Positions 15,600 through 28,079 of a stretch of 64,000 nt of DNA are shown here, piece after piece (positions within the stretch are counted from its first letter, which is position 1; every line of letters begins with the position of its first letter). The notes beneath the pieces are model-generated. The model saw only the letters and a list, made by a program, of their open reading frames with translations, was not told the origin of the DNA and did no database searches. The stretch covers positions 62,001-126,000 of the forward strand of contig NZ_PNRF01000013.1 in NCBI RefSeq assembly GCF_002879615.1, in the 5' to 3' direction. Source of the DNA: Billgrantia endophytica. GTDB taxonomy: Bacteria; Pseudomonadota; Gammaproteobacteria; Pseudomonadales; Halomonadaceae. Both the position numbers and the translations under genes were made by a program.

Positions 15600-16922
15600 T
15601 CAGCCCAGGTACTTGATCATCACCCCGGCCGCGACCGCCGAGCCAATGACACCGGCCACGTTCGGCCCCATGGCGTGCATCAGCAGGAAGTTGTGCGGAT
15701 TGGACTCCAGCCCCACCTTGTTGGCGACGCGCGCCGCCATGGGTACCGCCGAGACACCCGCGGCACCGATCAGCGGGTTGATCGGCATCTTGCTCGTCAG
15801 GTTCATGATCTTGGCCATGATCACCCCGGCGGCCGTGCCAATGGCAAAGGCCACGATGCCCAGCGCCATGATCCCCAGGGTTTCGACGGCAAGGAAGGTC
15901 TCGGCCATCAGCCGTGAACCGACCGCCAGGCCCAGCACGATGGTGACGATGTTGATCAACGCGTTCTGGGCGGTGTCGGACAAGCGCTCCACCACGCCAC
16001 ACTCGCGCATCAGGTTGCCGAAGCAGAACATCCCCAGCAGCGGCACCGCATCGGGAAGGAACAGTGCCACCAGGATCAGCAGCAACAGCGGGAAGACGAT
16101 CTTCTCGAGCTTGGAGACTGGCCGCAACTGCGTCATGCTGATCTCGCGCTCCTTGCGCGTGGTCAGCAGTTTCATGATCGGCGGCTGGATCAGCGGCACC
16201 AGCGCCATGTAGGCATAGGCCGCCACGGCGATCGCCCCCAGCAGTTCCGGGGCCAGCACGCTGGAGACGTAGATCGAGGTGGGACCGTCCGCGCCGCCGA
16301 TGATGCCAATGGCGGCCGCCTGACTGAGCGAGAAATCCATCCAGCCCAGGCTCGTCAGCGCCACTGCCCCGAATAGAGTGGCAAAGATGCCGAACTGGGC
16401 CGCCGCCCCCAGGAACAGGGTCCGGGGGTTGGCCAGGAGCGGGCCGAAGTCGGTCATGGCCCCCACCCCCATGAAGATGATCAACGGAGCGATGCCCGAG
16501 GCCACGGCCACCTGATAGAAGGTGTAGAGCAGGCCGTCACCGTAGCCCACGTTGACCGCGACGTCGTGAGCGGCACGCAGCTGGTCCGGCGAGGCACCGT
16601 TGTCGATGAGAGCCTTCAGGGTGGAACGCCACACGTCCTCGCCAGCCAGCGGGTCCAGGGTCGCCCCCAGCGCCGAGGCGACCTGGTGCAGTACCGCCGG
16701 GCGCGCCACGTCAATGGCCTGGCCCAGCGCCGAGATGGCCAGTCCCGCCTCGGGAATATTGGCGAGCACACCGCCAAAACCGATCGGCAGCAGCAGCAGC
16801 GGCTCGAACTTCTTGTGAATCGCCAGGTAGAGAAGCACCAGGCCCACCACGATCATGACCGCCTGGCCCAGCGACAGATTGTAGAGGCCCGAGCCCTCCC
16901 ACAGGATCAGTAGCTTGTCCAT
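15600..16922 (-). CDS. oadB: Oxaloacetate decarboxylase beta subunit, sodium-ion pump
   Basis: A 440-residue membrane protein that decarboxylates carboxybiotin and exports Na+ in the oxaloacetate decarboxylase complex. The hallmark [14 protein letters not shown] motif contains the aspartate needed for Na+ binding, and [18 protein letters not shown] sequence and GVAAGVMI-like ends match the family. It shows about nine membrane spans. It lies 12 bp after oadA in a GAB operon and ends at the bidirectional terminator. In a halophile, the pump can couple pyruvate/oxaloacetate balance to the sodium gradient. Confidence 0.97.
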   Translation of the reverse strand: MDKLLILWEGSGLYNLSLGQAVMIVVGLVLLYLAIHKKFEPLLLLPIGFGGVLANIPEAGLAISALGQAIDVARPAVLHQVASALGATLDPLAGEDVWRSTLKALIDNGASPDQLRAAHDVAVNVGYGDGLLYTFYQVAVASGIAPLIIFMGVGAMTDFGPLLANPRTLFLGAAAQFGIFATLFGAVALTSLGWMDFSLSQAAAIGIIGGADGPTSIYVSSVLAPELLGAIAVAAYAYMALVPLIQPPIMKLLTTRKEREISMTQLRPVSKLEKIVFPLLLLILVALFLPDAVPLLGMFCFGNLMRECGVVERLSDTAQNALINIVTIVLGLAVGSRLMAETFLAVETLGIMALGIVAFAIGTAAGVIMAKIMNLTSKMPINPLIGAAGVSAVPMAARVANKVGLESNPHNFLLMHAMGPNVAGVIGSAVAAGVMIKYLG

Positions 16923-16934
16923 GAGGAGCCGCCC

Positions 16935-18779
16935 TTACAGCACGATCAACGCATCGCCGACGGATACGCTGTCGCCTTCGCTGACCTTGACCTCGGAGAC
17001 GGTGCCGGCGCTTGCCGCCCGCACCTCGGTTTCCATCTTCATGGCCTCGAGGATGATGACCACGTCACCCTCCTTGACCGCATCGCCCGGCTTGACGTTG
17101 ACCTTGAAGATATTGCCCGCCAGTGGCGCGGCGATGGTCTCACCGCTGGGCTTGGCCGGGGCCGCCGGGGTCGAGGCTGCGCCGCTCTGCTCCGACACCT
17201 CGCCGATCTCGCCGCCTTCGGCCACTTCCACCACGTAGGCCTTGCCGTTGACCGTGACGGTATAGGTCTCGGGGCCGGCAGGGGGCCCGCCTTGGGGCAA
17301 AGCGGCCGGCACCTTGGCTTCGCTCCCGCCCTGTGGGGAAGCGACCGGCTGGCTGGCGGTTGCCTGGGCGCCCGGAGCCTGGGGAGCCGGTTCGAAGGCA
17401 TCCGGGTCGTCGCGATTCTTGAGGAACTTGAGCCCGATCTGCGGGAACAGGGCATAGGTCAGGACGTCATCGATCTCGCGCTCGCCGTCGGCCAGACGAA
17501 TACCGTCGGCCGGGGCCTTGTTCCTGAGCTCGGCGGCCAGCCTGTCCATTTCCGGCTCGAGCAGGTCGGCGGGGCGACAGGTGATCGGCTCGCCGCCGTC
17601 CAGGACCCGTTGCTGGAGTTCACGATCGAGGGGGGCCGGCGCGGCACCGTATTCGCCCTTGAGCAGCGCCTGGACCTCCTTGGAGATTGACGCATAGCGG
17701 CTGCCCATCATCACGTTCATGACCGCCTGGGTACCGACGATCTGCGAGGTCGGGGTGACCAGCGGGATATAGCCCAGGTCCTCGCGCACCCGGGGAATCT
17801 CGCTCAGCACGTCGTCGAGCTTGTCGCCGGCCCCCTGCTCCTTGAGCTGGCCTTCCATGTTGGTCAACATGCCGCCCGGCACCTGGGCGACCAGGATGCG
17901 CGAGTCGATGCCCTTGAGCGAACCCTCGAAGGCGGCATATTTCTTGCGCACCTCGCGGAAGTAGCCGGCAATGTCCTCCAGCAGCGCCAGGTCGAGCCCC
18001 GTGTCACGCTCGGTCCCCCGGAGGATGGCCACCACCGATTCCGTGGGGCTATGGCCATAGGTCATGGACATGGAGGAAATCGCCGTATCGACGTTGTCGA
18101 TACCGGCCTCCACGGCCTTGAGGATCGAGGCGGTGGACATGCCGGTGGTGGCGTGGCACTGCATGTGGATGGGGATCGACAGCGCCTTCTTCAGGCGTGT
18201 CACCAGTTCGAAGGCATCATAGGGCGTCAACAGGCCGGCCATGTCCTTGATGCACAGAGAGTCGGCCCCCATGTCGGCAATGGTCCGGGCCAGTTCCACC
18301 CAGCTGTCGAGGGTATGGACCGGGCTGACGGTATAGGAGATCGTGCCCTGGGCATGGCCTTGCACGTCGCGCACGGCCTTGATGGCCCGTTCGAGATTGC
18401 GTGGATCGTTCATGGCATCGAACACACGGAACACGTCGACACCGTTGGTCCTGGCACGCTCGACGAAGCGGTCCACCACGTCGTCGGCATAGTGCCGGTA
18501 GCCCAGCAGGTTCTGGCCGCGCAGCAGCATCTGCTGCGGGGTATTGGGCATGGCCTCCTTCAACGCCCGTATCCGCTCCCACGGGTCTTCGCCGAGATAG
18601 CGGATACAGGCGTCGAAGGTGGCGCCGCCCCAGGACTCCAGTGACCAGAAGCCGACACGATCGAGCTTTTCTGCGATCGGCAGCATGTCGTCCAGACGCA
18701 GGCGTGTGGCGAACAGCGACTGATGGGCGTCGCGCAGCACGACGTCGGTGATGCCCAGCGGGCGTTTGGTCTCACTCAT
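16935..18779 (-). CDS. oadA: Oxaloacetate decarboxylase alpha subunit (carboxyltransferase, biotin-carrying)
   Basis: A 614-residue cytoplasmic subunit. The N-terminal carboxyltransferase TIM barrel begins with [16 protein letters not shown], where Asp and His help bind the metal. The conserved C-terminal half of the barrel domain follows, then an Ala/Pro/Gly-rich linker (about 475-545) and a biotinyl domain. Lys581 in EAMKMETE is the biotinylated residue. It transfers the carboxyl group of oxaloacetate to biotin for OadB. It follows oadG by 71 bp and precedes oadB by 12 bp. Confidence 0.97.
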   Translation of the reverse strand: MSETKRPLGITDVVLRDAHQSLFATRLRLDDMLPIAEKLDRVGFWSLESWGGATFDACIRYLGEDPWERIRALKEAMPNTPQQMLLRGQNLLGYRHYADDVVDRFVERARTNGVDVFRVFDAMNDPRNLERAIKAVRDVQGHAQGTISYTVSPVHTLDSWVELARTIADMGADSLCIKDMAGLLTPYDAFELVTRLKKALSIPIHMQCHATTGMSTASILKAVEAGIDNVDTAISSMSMTYGHSPTESVVAILRGTERDTGLDLALLEDIAGYFREVRKKYAAFEGSLKGIDSRILVAQVPGGMLTNMEGQLKEQGAGDKLDDVLSEIPRVREDLGYIPLVTPTSQIVGTQAVMNVMMGSRYASISKEVQALLKGEYGAAPAPLDRELQQRVLDGGEPITCRPADLLEPEMDRLAAELRNKAPADGIRLADGEREIDDVLTYALFPQIGLKFLKNRDDPDAFEPAPQAPGAQATASQPVASPQGGSEAKVPAALPQGGPPAGPETYTVTVNGKAYVVEVAEGGEIGEVSEQSGAASTPAAPAKPSGETIAAPLAGNIFKVNVKPGDAVKEGDVVIILEAMKMETEVRAASAGTVSEVKVSEGDSVSVGDALIVL

Positions 18780-18850
18780 GACGATGACCCCGTAGGAGAT
18801 GGCAATGTCGTTATGTCGTAATAGTGGCGGCCGCGCGCCATGGCCACCGT

Positions 18851-19096
18851 TCAGCGACGATGGCGGCGGCGATAGCGATGTACGGCGGCGCTGATGACGG
18901 CCATCCGTTCGGCATCATCGGCATTGTCAGAAACGGAGGCGGCATCGGATTGCACGGCGAGCGTCGGCGTCAGGCGGCACACCACCCGCGACATCAGGGT
19001 CGTGGCGAACACAAGAGCGGTAAGAAAAACAAATACGAACCCCATGCCGAGGCCCATAAGGACCAGGCCGTCCAGCAACAGCTGCATATCCTGCAT
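18851..19096 (-). CDS. oadG: Oxaloacetate decarboxylase gamma subunit
   Basis: An 81-residue protein with one N-terminal membrane helix ([25 protein letters not shown]) and a polar tail ending in HRYRRRHRR, which is typical of OadG. It holds the alpha and beta subunits together. The start at 19096 has GGGAG upstream; the open frame extends further but without a ribosome site. It is the first gene of the oadGAB operon, divergent from dusC. Confidence 0.9.
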   Translation of the reverse strand: MQDMQLLLDGLVLMGLGMGFVFVFLTALVFATTLMSRVVCRLTPTLAVQSDAASVSDNADDAERMAVISAAVHRYRRRHRR

Positions 19097-19209
19097 GCGG
19101 TTTCTCCCGTAATCTACTCGACTTGACTGCGATCGGACGGCATCAGGCCGAATAGCGTAAAAATCCGGTCGTCTAAACTGCCACACTCTGGATAGATTGC
19201 AAGCACCCT

Positions 19210-20262
19210 ATGGTGGAAGCCAACGTTGTTAATTTACTACAAGAAGATCGAATCTCGGGTCGAATCGGTCTCGCCCCCATGGAAGGCGTGATCGATGACG
19301 TCACCCGCGACCTGCTGACCCGGCAGCCTGGCTTCGACTGGGCTGTCACGGAGTTCGTCCGCGTCGTCGATGCGCAACTGCCGCCGCGAGTCTACTACAA
19401 GCACTGCCCTGAATTGCTCCGGCAACCGGTAACCACGCCCTCCGGAGTGCCGGTACAGCTACAGCTGCTCGGCAGCGATCCTGCCACCCTTGCCACCAAT
19501 GCCCACCAGGCGCTTCTGCTTGGTGCCATCGGTATCGATCTCAACTTCGGCTGCCCGGCCAAGCTGGTCAATCGCCATGACGGCGGGGCCTCGCTGCTGC
19601 GGGACCCGCGGCGGGTACATGTCGCGGTAGCCGCAGTCCACGGCGCCGTCGGCGACACCATCCCCGTCACGGCCAAGATCCGGCTCGGCTTTGCCGACCG
19701 CCGCCTGGCACTGGCCTGCGCCAGGGCCGCCGAAGACGGTGGCGCCGCACAGCTCGTCGTTCACGCCCGTACCCGTGACGAAGGCTACCGACCGCCGGCG
19801 CACTGGGAATGGATCAGCCGCATACGCCGCCATGTGTCCATTCCCGTCGTCGCCAACGGCGACATCTGGACCCTGGAAGACTACTGGAAGGCCAGATCCC
19901 TCTCCGGTTGCCGGGACGTCATGATCGGCCGTGGCGCACTAGCCGACCCTTGGCTGGCCATGCGAATTCGGCACTGGCTCGATACCGGCGAGCGTCTACC
20001 GGAAACCCTGTGGCAGGCCAGGGCGTCGATACTGACCGCCTATGCTGCAGCGCAGCGCGAAAAACTGCAAGCCAAAGTCGTGATTTCCCTGGTGAAGCAA
20101 TGGCTGAACCAGATGCGCAGCCGCGACCATGAAGCAGCGCAGCGCTTCGAAAGCCTCAAGCGCATCACCGACCTGGACACACTGCTGGCAGGATTACGGG
20201 CCACGCCAGAGAATCGCTACCCGCACCAGGCACCAAGCGTTATCCGAAAACTCAACGAGTGA
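19210..20262 (+). CDS. dusC: tRNA-dihydrouridine(16) synthase
   Basis: A 350-residue FMN enzyme that reduces uridine 16 in the tRNA D-loop. It has the opening APMEGVIDDVTRDLL, the catalytic cysteine in IDLNFGCPAKLVNRHDGGASLL, and VVHARTRDEGY and VVANGDIWTLED for FMN phosphate binding. The length and the MEGV opening fit DusC rather than DusA or DusB. No strong ribosome site precedes the ATG at 19210. It is divergent from oadG. Confidence 0.94.
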   Translation: MVEANVVNLLQEDRISGRIGLAPMEGVIDDVTRDLLTRQPGFDWAVTEFVRVVDAQLPPRVYYKHCPELLRQPVTTPSGVPVQLQLLGSDPATLATNAHQALLLGAIGIDLNFGCPAKLVNRHDGGASLLRDPRRVHVAVAAVHGAVGDTIPVTAKIRLGFADRRLALACARAAEDGGAAQLVVHARTRDEGYRPPAHWEWISRIRRHVSIPVVANGDIWTLEDYWKARSLSGCRDVMIGRGALADPWLAMRIRHWLDTGERLPETLWQARASILTAYAAAQREKLQAKVVISLVKQWLNQMRSRDHEAAQRFESLKRITDLDTLLAGLRATPENRYPHQAPSVIRKLNE

Positions 20263-20470
20263 AAAAAGCAGACAAGGCGTAGCCTGAACGCTCTCCCAGA
20301 CCGCACCCAACGCGACGACTGGCCATGAAAAGAACAAAAAAAAGGTGCACGTCGCAAACAACGGCACCCAAACGATCGCCCGATCAGCATCGGCGTGCAG
20401 AGCACGCCGATGGCTCGGCTAGCAGACAACTCATGGGCCATGTACCCCAAGAAGGAGATCGTAGACCACA

Positions 20471-20504
20471 AACAGGAAGACCCGCCCTCCGTAGAGAGCG
20501 GGTC
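20471..20504 (-). terminator. Terminator of the tRNA/csrA transcript
   Basis: On the minus strand GACCCGC pairs with GCGGGTC over a 12-base loop (20479-20504), just past the 3' end of the last tRNA-Arg, followed by an imperfect T-rich run. Confidence 0.55.
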
Positions 20505-20510
20505 GAAATC

Positions 20511-20587
20511 TGGCGCGCCCGGGAGGATTCGAACCTCCGACCACCTGATTCGTAGTCAGGTACTCTATCCAGCTGAGCTACGGGCGC
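20511..20587 (-). tRNA. tRNA-Arg (anticodon ACG), copy 2
   Basis: A 77-nt cloverleaf with encoded CCA. The acceptor stem is GCGCCCG, the anticodon loop is CTACGAA within the stem CCTGA/TCAGG, and the T loop is GTTCGAATC. It is identical to the copy at 20711-20787. Confidence 0.97.
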
Positions 20588-20710
20588 TGAGAGCAGAACC
20601 CTATACTTGGATCATGTGCTGCTTGATCCATTCAACAAGCTTGCATCACACGTGGGTCACACGATGCCTTGAAACATGAACCTGGTGAATGACGTTGGCA
20701 CCCATACAGG

Positions 20711-20787
20711 TGGCGCGCCCGGGAGGATTCGAACCTCCGACCACCTGATTCGTAGTCAGGTACTCTATCCAGCTGAGCTACGGGCGC
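20711..20787 (-). tRNA. tRNA-Arg (anticodon ACG), copy 1
   Basis: A 77-nt cloverleaf with encoded CCA and anticodon ACG, which is deaminated to ICG in bacteria to read CGU, CGC and CGA. It is identical base for base to the copy 123 bp further along the same transcript. Confidence 0.97.
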
Positions 20788-20821
20788 ATTCTCTTCACGT
20801 TTCGACTTGCCATGTGTCGCA

Positions 20822-20914
20822 TGGCGGAGAGGGAGGGATTCGAACCCTCGATGGGGCTATAAACCCCATACTCCCTTAGCAGGGGAGCGCCTTCAGCCAC
20901 TCGGCCACCTCTCC
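20822..20914 (-). tRNA. tRNA-Ser (anticodon GCT)
   Basis: A 93-nt class II tRNA with encoded CCA, acceptor GGAGAGG, anticodon loop CTGCTAA in the stem CTCCC/GGGAG, and a long variable arm (TATGGGGTTTATAGCCCCAT). It reads AGC and AGU. It lies between csrA and the two tRNA-Arg genes, the order common in gammaproteobacteria. Confidence 0.97.
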
Positions 20915-21016
20915 CTCAACGACACGGCGCATATCCTATCGTTCCCGTGCCCCTTTGTCCAGCGTATTCAGGGATTTGTTTCCCGGTATCGGAATCGCGA
21001 GGCCAATACGCGTACC

Positions 21017-21217
21017 TCACGAACCTGCGGTACCACCCCCTTCTTCATCAGACTTCTCGCGCTGAATGCGCTGATAGATTTCCTCGCGGTGTACCGCAAC
21101 ATCCTTGGGCGCATTGACGCCGATGCGGACCTGATTACCCTTGACGCCAAGGACGGTCACGGTGATGTCATCACCGATCATCAGGGTTTCTCCGACACGG
21201 CGGGTCAGAATGAGCAT
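21017..21217 (-). CDS. csrA: Carbon storage regulator CsrA/RsmA
   Basis: A 66-residue RNA-binding dimer that blocks or stabilises mRNAs at GGA sites. The sequence begins [18 protein letters not shown], with Leu4 and Arg44-region residues in [22 protein letters not shown] as in well-studied homologues. The start at 21217 has AAGGAG upstream. It lies downstream of lysC and upstream of the tRNA genes on the same strand. Confidence 0.98.
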   Translation of the reverse strand: MLILTRRVGETLMIGDDITVTVLGVKGNQVRIGVNAPKDVAVHREEIYQRIQREKSDEEGGGTAGS

Positions 21218-21422
21218 GACTGATCTCCTTCTCAGACGATTGGCAACGGGATATACGCCGCTCCAAGCGACGCTCAGCGTATTATGTGACACGACACCGC
21301 CGTGCACCAAATCTAGTGCACCATGACATCATGACTGCGTTGAAGGGAAGCCCACGAAAAAGACAATATGGACCGCCTATTTCAAGCAAAAGACGCACCG
21401 ATGGTAACGGAGTCTTCTCGCG

Positions 21423-22673
21423 TCACTCGCTTTCGATATCGCTCTTGTCCAGGCCGAAAGCCTTGTGCAAGGAGCGAACCGCCAGCTCCATCTGCTTTTC
21501 ATCGATGACCACCGAGATCTTGATCTCCGAGGTGGAAACCATGCGGATATTGATGCTTTCTTCGGAAAGCACACGAAACATCTTGGCCGCCACTCCGGCG
21601 TGAGAGCGCATGCCCACACCCACCAGCGAGACCTTGGCGATGTTGTCGTCGCCCTTCACCTCTCCCTCACCCAGATCCGGCAGCACCTGTTCCTGCAGGA
21701 TGCGCATGGTCTTCTTGTAATCGCCCTTGGCGACGGTGAAGGTGAAATCGGTGTAGTCGCCAGCCGGCGCCACGTTCTGCACGATCATGTCGACTTCGAT
21801 GTTGGCATCGGCGATCGGCCCCAGGATACGGGAGGCCACACCGGGCACGTCGGGCGTATTGAGCAGCGTGAGCTTGGCTTCGTTGGCGGTAAAAGCGATA
21901 CCGGAGATCAGCGGTTCTTCCATGGAGTCCTCGTCTTGGTCGGAGTCTGCAACGATCAGGGTGCCGGGGCCATCCTCGAAGCTGGACAGCACACGCAGCG
22001 CGACATTGTACTTGCCGGCAAATTCGACGGCGCGGATCTGCAACACCTTGGAGCCCAGGCTCGCCAGTTCCAGCATTTCCTCGACGGTAATGGTGTCGAG
22101 CCGCTGGGCCTTGGAGCAGACACGGGGGTCGGTGGTGTAGACACCGTCAACGTCGGTATAGATCTGGCACTCGTCGGCCTTGAGCGCGGCAGCCAGCGCC
22201 ACGCCGGTGGTGTCCGAGCCACCACGCCCCAGGGTCGTGATGTTGCCCTCTTCGTCGACTCCCTGGAAGCCGGCGACCACCACGACCTTGCCTTCGTCCA
22301 GGTCTTCGCGCATCTCGTCGGTCTCGATGCGCTGGATACGCGCCTTGGTGTGGGCGCTGTCGGTCAGGATACCGACCTGGGAACCGGTATAGGAGGTGGC
22401 AGGCACACCCAGCTTGTGCAGCGCCATGGCCAGCAGCGAGATCGTGACCTGCTCGCCGGTGGAGACCAGCATGTCCATTTCGCGCGGCGTCGGCTCGTCA
22501 TTGATCTCGTTGGCCATGCCGATCAAGCGGTTGGTCTCGCCGCTCATGGCGGAGACCACGACGACGATCTGATGGCCGTTGTCGCGAAAGCCCTTGACCT
22601 TCTCGGCCACGGCCTTGATGCGCTCAACGGAGCCCACCGAGGTGCCGCCGAACTTCTGAACGTATAGTGCCAT
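21423..22673 (-). CDS. lysC: Aspartate kinase
   Basis: A 416-residue monofunctional aspartokinase, the first step to lysine, threonine, methionine and, in halophiles, ectoine. The N-terminal kinase domain opens with VQKFGGTSVGSVERI, and the regulatory part carries two ACT domains after about residue 265 (LLNTPDVPGVASRILGPIADANI and VSLVGVGMRSHAGVAAKMFRVL). The length matches the Pseudomonas LysC type inhibited jointly by lysine and threonine. It lies 111 bp downstream of alaS on the same strand. No lysine riboswitch fits in that gap. Confidence 0.97.
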   Translation of the reverse strand: MALYVQKFGGTSVGSVERIKAVAEKVKGFRDNGHQIVVVVSAMSGETNRLIGMANEINDEPTPREMDMLVSTGEQVTISLLAMALHKLGVPATSYTGSQVGILTDSAHTKARIQRIETDEMREDLDEGKVVVVAGFQGVDEEGNITTLGRGGSDTTGVALAAALKADECQIYTDVDGVYTTDPRVCSKAQRLDTITVEEMLELASLGSKVLQIRAVEFAGKYNVALRVLSSFEDGPGTLIVADSDQDEDSMEEPLISGIAFTANEAKLTLLNTPDVPGVASRILGPIADANIEVDMIVQNVAPAGDYTDFTFTVAKGDYKKTMRILQEQVLPDLGEGEVKGDDNIAKVSLVGVGMRSHAGVAAKMFRVLSEESINIRMVSTSEIKISVVIDEKQMELAVRSLHKAFGLDKSDIESE

Positions 22674-22742
22674 ATGCGGTTTTCCCTCGTTATTTTCGAG
22701 TGCGTAGCGCTCGGATGGGTGAAGGGTGAATGAAACCGATGG

Positions 22743-22768
22743 AGGCCGGCGCCACTGGCAGCCGGCCT
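22743..22768 (-). terminator. GC-rich hairpin between alaS and lysC
   Basis: AGGCCGGC and GCCGGCCT form an 8-bp stem with a 10-base loop, 17 bp after the alaS stop. The run of T that follows is poor, so termination may be partial and allow reading into lysC. Confidence 0.4.
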
Positions 22769-22784
22769 AGGGGGAACAGGACGC

Positions 22785-25394
<2,610 letters not shown>

Positions 25395-25572
25395 TGGGTA
25401 TCCGTGGCGATAAGCATGGTGACCCGGCGGGCAGGCGAGAATCCACGGCCAGACGATCAGGCCGAAAAGGCACGCCGGAGCGCACAGAAGCGCCACCCGG
25501 GGCGTTCGCAAAGGGGGATATTATAACGTAGTTGTCAAGCGACTGAAGAGTAGGGGCAGCGACGGGCTTAAA

Positions 25573-26055
25573 TCAGTCGTCGTGCCAGGCATGGGCAAGG
25601 GCGTGGCGGAGCTGTTCGAAATCGAAGCCGCGGCTGGCCAGGAAGCGTTCGCGACGCGCTCGCTCACGGGGGGTGTCGCCGGGCCCTGCAAAGCGTCGCG
25701 CCAGGGTCACGGCGGCCAAGGCGAGCCAGTCTGCCTCTCCCTGCCGTTCGGCTTCGGCGAAGGCGGCCGCTATCCTGTCACGGTCGATGCCGCGACGAGC
25801 CAGCTCGCCGCGAATCTTCAGCGGCCCCTGGCCCCGAGCGATGCGCGAACGCAGGAACGTCTCGGCAAAGCGGGTATCCGATTGCAGGCCTTGCTCAACC
25901 AGGGCATCCAGGCACTCTCCGATCGCAGGCCCGGCATGCCCCTTCGCGGCAAGCCGCTCCGCCAGCTCGGCGCGCGAGTACTCGCGCCGGGCCAGCAGGC
26001 GAATGGCATCCTCCCGGGGGAAGGCCTCGCGGCCCGGAGCAGGCAGGCCCATCAT
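25573..26055 (-). CDS. recX: RecA regulatory protein RecX
   Basis: A 160-residue helical-repeat protein that binds and inhibits RecA filaments. The family pattern is visible: AIRLLARREYSRAELAERLAAKG, then SDTRFAETFLRSRIARGQGPLKIRGELARRGID, then the C-terminal RKFL-like repeat RRERFLASRGFDFEQLRHAL. It begins 3 bp after the recA stop codon, so it is translationally linked to recA. Confidence 0.93.
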   Translation of the reverse strand: MMGLPAPGREAFPREDAIRLLARREYSRAELAERLAAKGHAGPAIGECLDALVEQGLQSDTRFAETFLRSRIARGQGPLKIRGELARRGIDRDRIAAAFAEAERQGEADWLALAAVTLARRFAGPGDTPRERARRERFLASRGFDFEQLRHALAHAWHDD

Positions 26056-26058
26056 GGC

Positions 26059-27120
26059 TTAGAGCAGGCTGCCTTCGTCGGCGTCATCGGCCAGCTCGGC
26101 AGTGGCTTCCTTCTCCTTGGGCTCTACTGTCGCCAGCAGCTGACCGCGGATCTGGCTCTCGATTTCCTCCATCACCGCCGGGTTATCCTCGAGGAACTGA
26201 GCGGCATTGGCCTTGCCCTGGCCGATCTTGTTGCCCTTGTAGCTGTACCAGGCACCCGCCTTGTCGACCAGGTTGCACTGCACGCCCAGGTCGACCACTT
26301 CACCGGCATGATAAATGCCCTTGCCATAGAGGATCTGGAACTCGGCCTGACGGAACGGCGGCGCCACCTTGTTCTTGACCACCTTGACCCGTGTCTCGTT
26401 GCCGGTCACCTCGTCGCCCGACTTGACCGAGCCGGTGCGGCGAATGTCGAGGCGCACGCTGGCATAGAACTTCAGTGCGTTACCCCCGGTCGTGGTTTCC
26501 GGCGAGCCGAACATCACCCCGATCTTCATGCGGATCTGGTTGATGAACACCACCATGCAGTTGGCGTTCTTGATGTTGCCGGTGATCTTGCGCAGCGCCT
26601 GGGACATCAGGCGCGCCTGCAGGCCGACATGGGAGTCGCCCATCTCGCCCTCGATCTCGGCGCGCGGGGTCAGAGCCGCCACCGAGTCGATGACGATCAC
26701 GTCGACGCCGCCGGAGCGCACCAGCATGTCGCAGATTTCCAGTGCCTGTTCGCCGGTGTCGGGCTGTGAAACCAGCAGGTCGTCGAGATTGACGCCGAGC
26801 TTCTCGGCATAGCTGGGGTCGAGTGCATGTTCGGCATCGATGAAGGCGCAGGTCTTTCCCTGCTTCTGGGCCTGAGCGATCACCGACAGGGTCAGGGTGG
26901 TCTTGCCCGAGGACTCCGGCCCGAAGATCTCGACGACACGCCCAAGCGGCAGGCCACCGATACCCAGGGCGATATCCAGGCCAAGGGAACCGGTCGACAC
27001 CGATGGCATGATCACCCGGGGCGTATCGCCCAGCCGCATCACGGTGCCCTTGCCGAACTGGCGCTCGATCTGGGAAAGGGCGGCATTCAGTGCCTTGGAA
27101 CGGTTGTCATCCTGTGCCAT
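26059..27120 (-). CDS. recA: Recombinase RecA
   Basis: A 353-residue strand-exchange ATPase and co-protease for LexA. Visible are the Walker [10 protein letters not shown], the Walker B region [12 protein letters not shown], the loop L1 [21 protein letters not shown] and loop L2 [25 protein letters not shown], with the usual acidic C-terminus ([12 protein letters not shown]). The start at 27120 has GGAG upstream. A LexA-like box lies about 135 bp upstream. Confidence 0.99.
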   Translation of the reverse strand: MAQDDNRSKALNAALSQIERQFGKGTVMRLGDTPRVIMPSVSTGSLGLDIALGIGGLPLGRVVEIFGPESSGKTTLTLSVIAQAQKQGKTCAFIDAEHALDPSYAEKLGVNLDDLLVSQPDTGEQALEICDMLVRSGGVDVIVIDSVAALTPRAEIEGEMGDSHVGLQARLMSQALRKITGNIKNANCMVVFINQIRMKIGVMFGSPETTTGGNALKFYASVRLDIRRTGSVKSGDEVTGNETRVKVVKNKVAPPFRQAEFQILYGKGIYHAGEVVDLGVQCNLVDKAGAWYSYKGNKIGQGKANAAQFLEDNPAVMEEIESQIRGQLLATVEPKEKEATAELADDADEGSLL

Positions 27121-27255
27121 TTGGCTCTCCTCGCAGAACGTATTTGCAAACGTGTCATGAATCCCGGCTTCGCCGGATGTCTTTACACAACCAGTCTTGT
27201 AAAACAAGACCTGCAAAACAATGGCGCTGGCGAGCCGGAATGGCACCCGCCGCCA

Positions 27256-27275
27256 TACTGTATGATTGGCCAGTA
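27256..27275. promoter_or_regulatory. LexA (SOS) box upstream of recA
   Basis: TACTGTATGATTGGCCAGTA matches the consensus TACTGT-N8-ACAGTA except for one base in the right arm. Its place between recA and the divergently spaced pncC supports SOS control of recA. Confidence 0.75.
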
Positions 27276-27312
27276 GTATGGCGAAAAAATCGACGCGCGA
27301 CTAGATGCAAAC

Positions 27313-27837
27313 TCACTCTCGTGTCGACGTGGCTTCCACGTAGCGGATCAGGCCGACAATGGCTTCGCGCACAGCGCGCTCGCGCACGGCCCGCCGGTCG
27401 CCGGGAAAATGCCGTTCTTCGACCTGCTGCCGCTCGCCATTACCCCAGGCGAGCCATACCGTGCCCACTGGCTTGTCCACCGTTCCGCCACCGGGGCCCG
27501 CCACGCCGCTGACGGCCACGCCAAGCTGTGCGCCACTGTCACGACAGGCACCGGCCACCATGGCCTGGACCACGTCACCGCTAACGGCGCCCTGTTCCGC
27601 CAGCGTGTTTTCCGGCACCCCGAGCAGCCGAGTCTTGGCGGCATTGGAGTAGGTAACGTATCCGATCTCGAAGTAGTCCGAACTGCCGGCAACCGACGTG
27701 ATGGCACTGGCCACGCCCCCCCCGGTACAGGACTCGGCAACGGTAAGCGTCACACCACGCTCACGACAGCGTCGGCCAAGACGCTCGGCCAGGGTGCTCA
27801 GGTCGAGATTGGCAAGACTGGAGGCACTATGGGACAT
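27313..27837 (-). CDS. pncC: Nicotinamide-nucleotide amidohydrolase (CinA C-terminal family)
   Basis: A 174-residue protein of the stand-alone CinA C-terminal domain. It hydrolyses NMN to nicotinate mononucleotide plus ammonia, recycling NAD by-product. The motifs are TVAESCTGGGVASAIT, SDYFEIGYVTYSNAAKTRLLGV, VAVSGVAGPGGGT and KPVGTVWLAW. The start at 27837 has CGAGGAG upstream; the frame runs to 27873 without a ribosome site. It is upstream of recA, a common gammaproteobacterial order. Confidence 0.95.
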   Translation of the reverse strand: MSHSASSLANLDLSTLAERLGRRCRERGVTLTVAESCTGGGVASAITSVAGSSDYFEIGYVTYSNAAKTRLLGVPENTLAEQGAVSGDVVQAMVAGACRDSGAQLGVAVSGVAGPGGGTVDKPVGTVWLAWGNGERQQVEERHFPGDRRAVRERAVREAIVGLIRYVEATSTRE

Positions 27838-27958
27838 GGAGATGCTCCTCGAAACGGATCGCGCTGTGCTCATTCATCGTATCACCTCACCGCCTGTCGA
27901 CTCTTCGCAACGCATGAAGTTCTTCACCCGTCCTTACACCTTTTCACCCGACGCCCCC

Positions 27959-27992
27959 TTGCACTGCGGCAAATTGCACTGCGGCAAATTGC
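27959..27992. repeat. 15-bp tandem direct repeat upstream of azurin
   Basis: TTGCACTGCGGCAAA occurs twice back to back (27959-27973 and 27974-27988), followed by TTGC. Each unit itself has inverted ends TTGC and GCAA. It lies about 90 bp before the azurin ATG and may be a regulator site or simple replication slippage. Confidence 0.6.
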
Positions 27993-28079
27993 TGCAGGTC
28001 CCGCAATGTCGGTCGCAGTCTGTTTCTCGACGCCTTAGGATGGAATCTCGTATCACGAAACCGTAAGAGGGGTTACACC

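Noticed and set aside
22674..22784. Lysine riboswitch ahead of lysC
   Set aside because: The gap is about 110 bp, too short for the known lysine aptamer plus expression platform, and no matching helices were seen.
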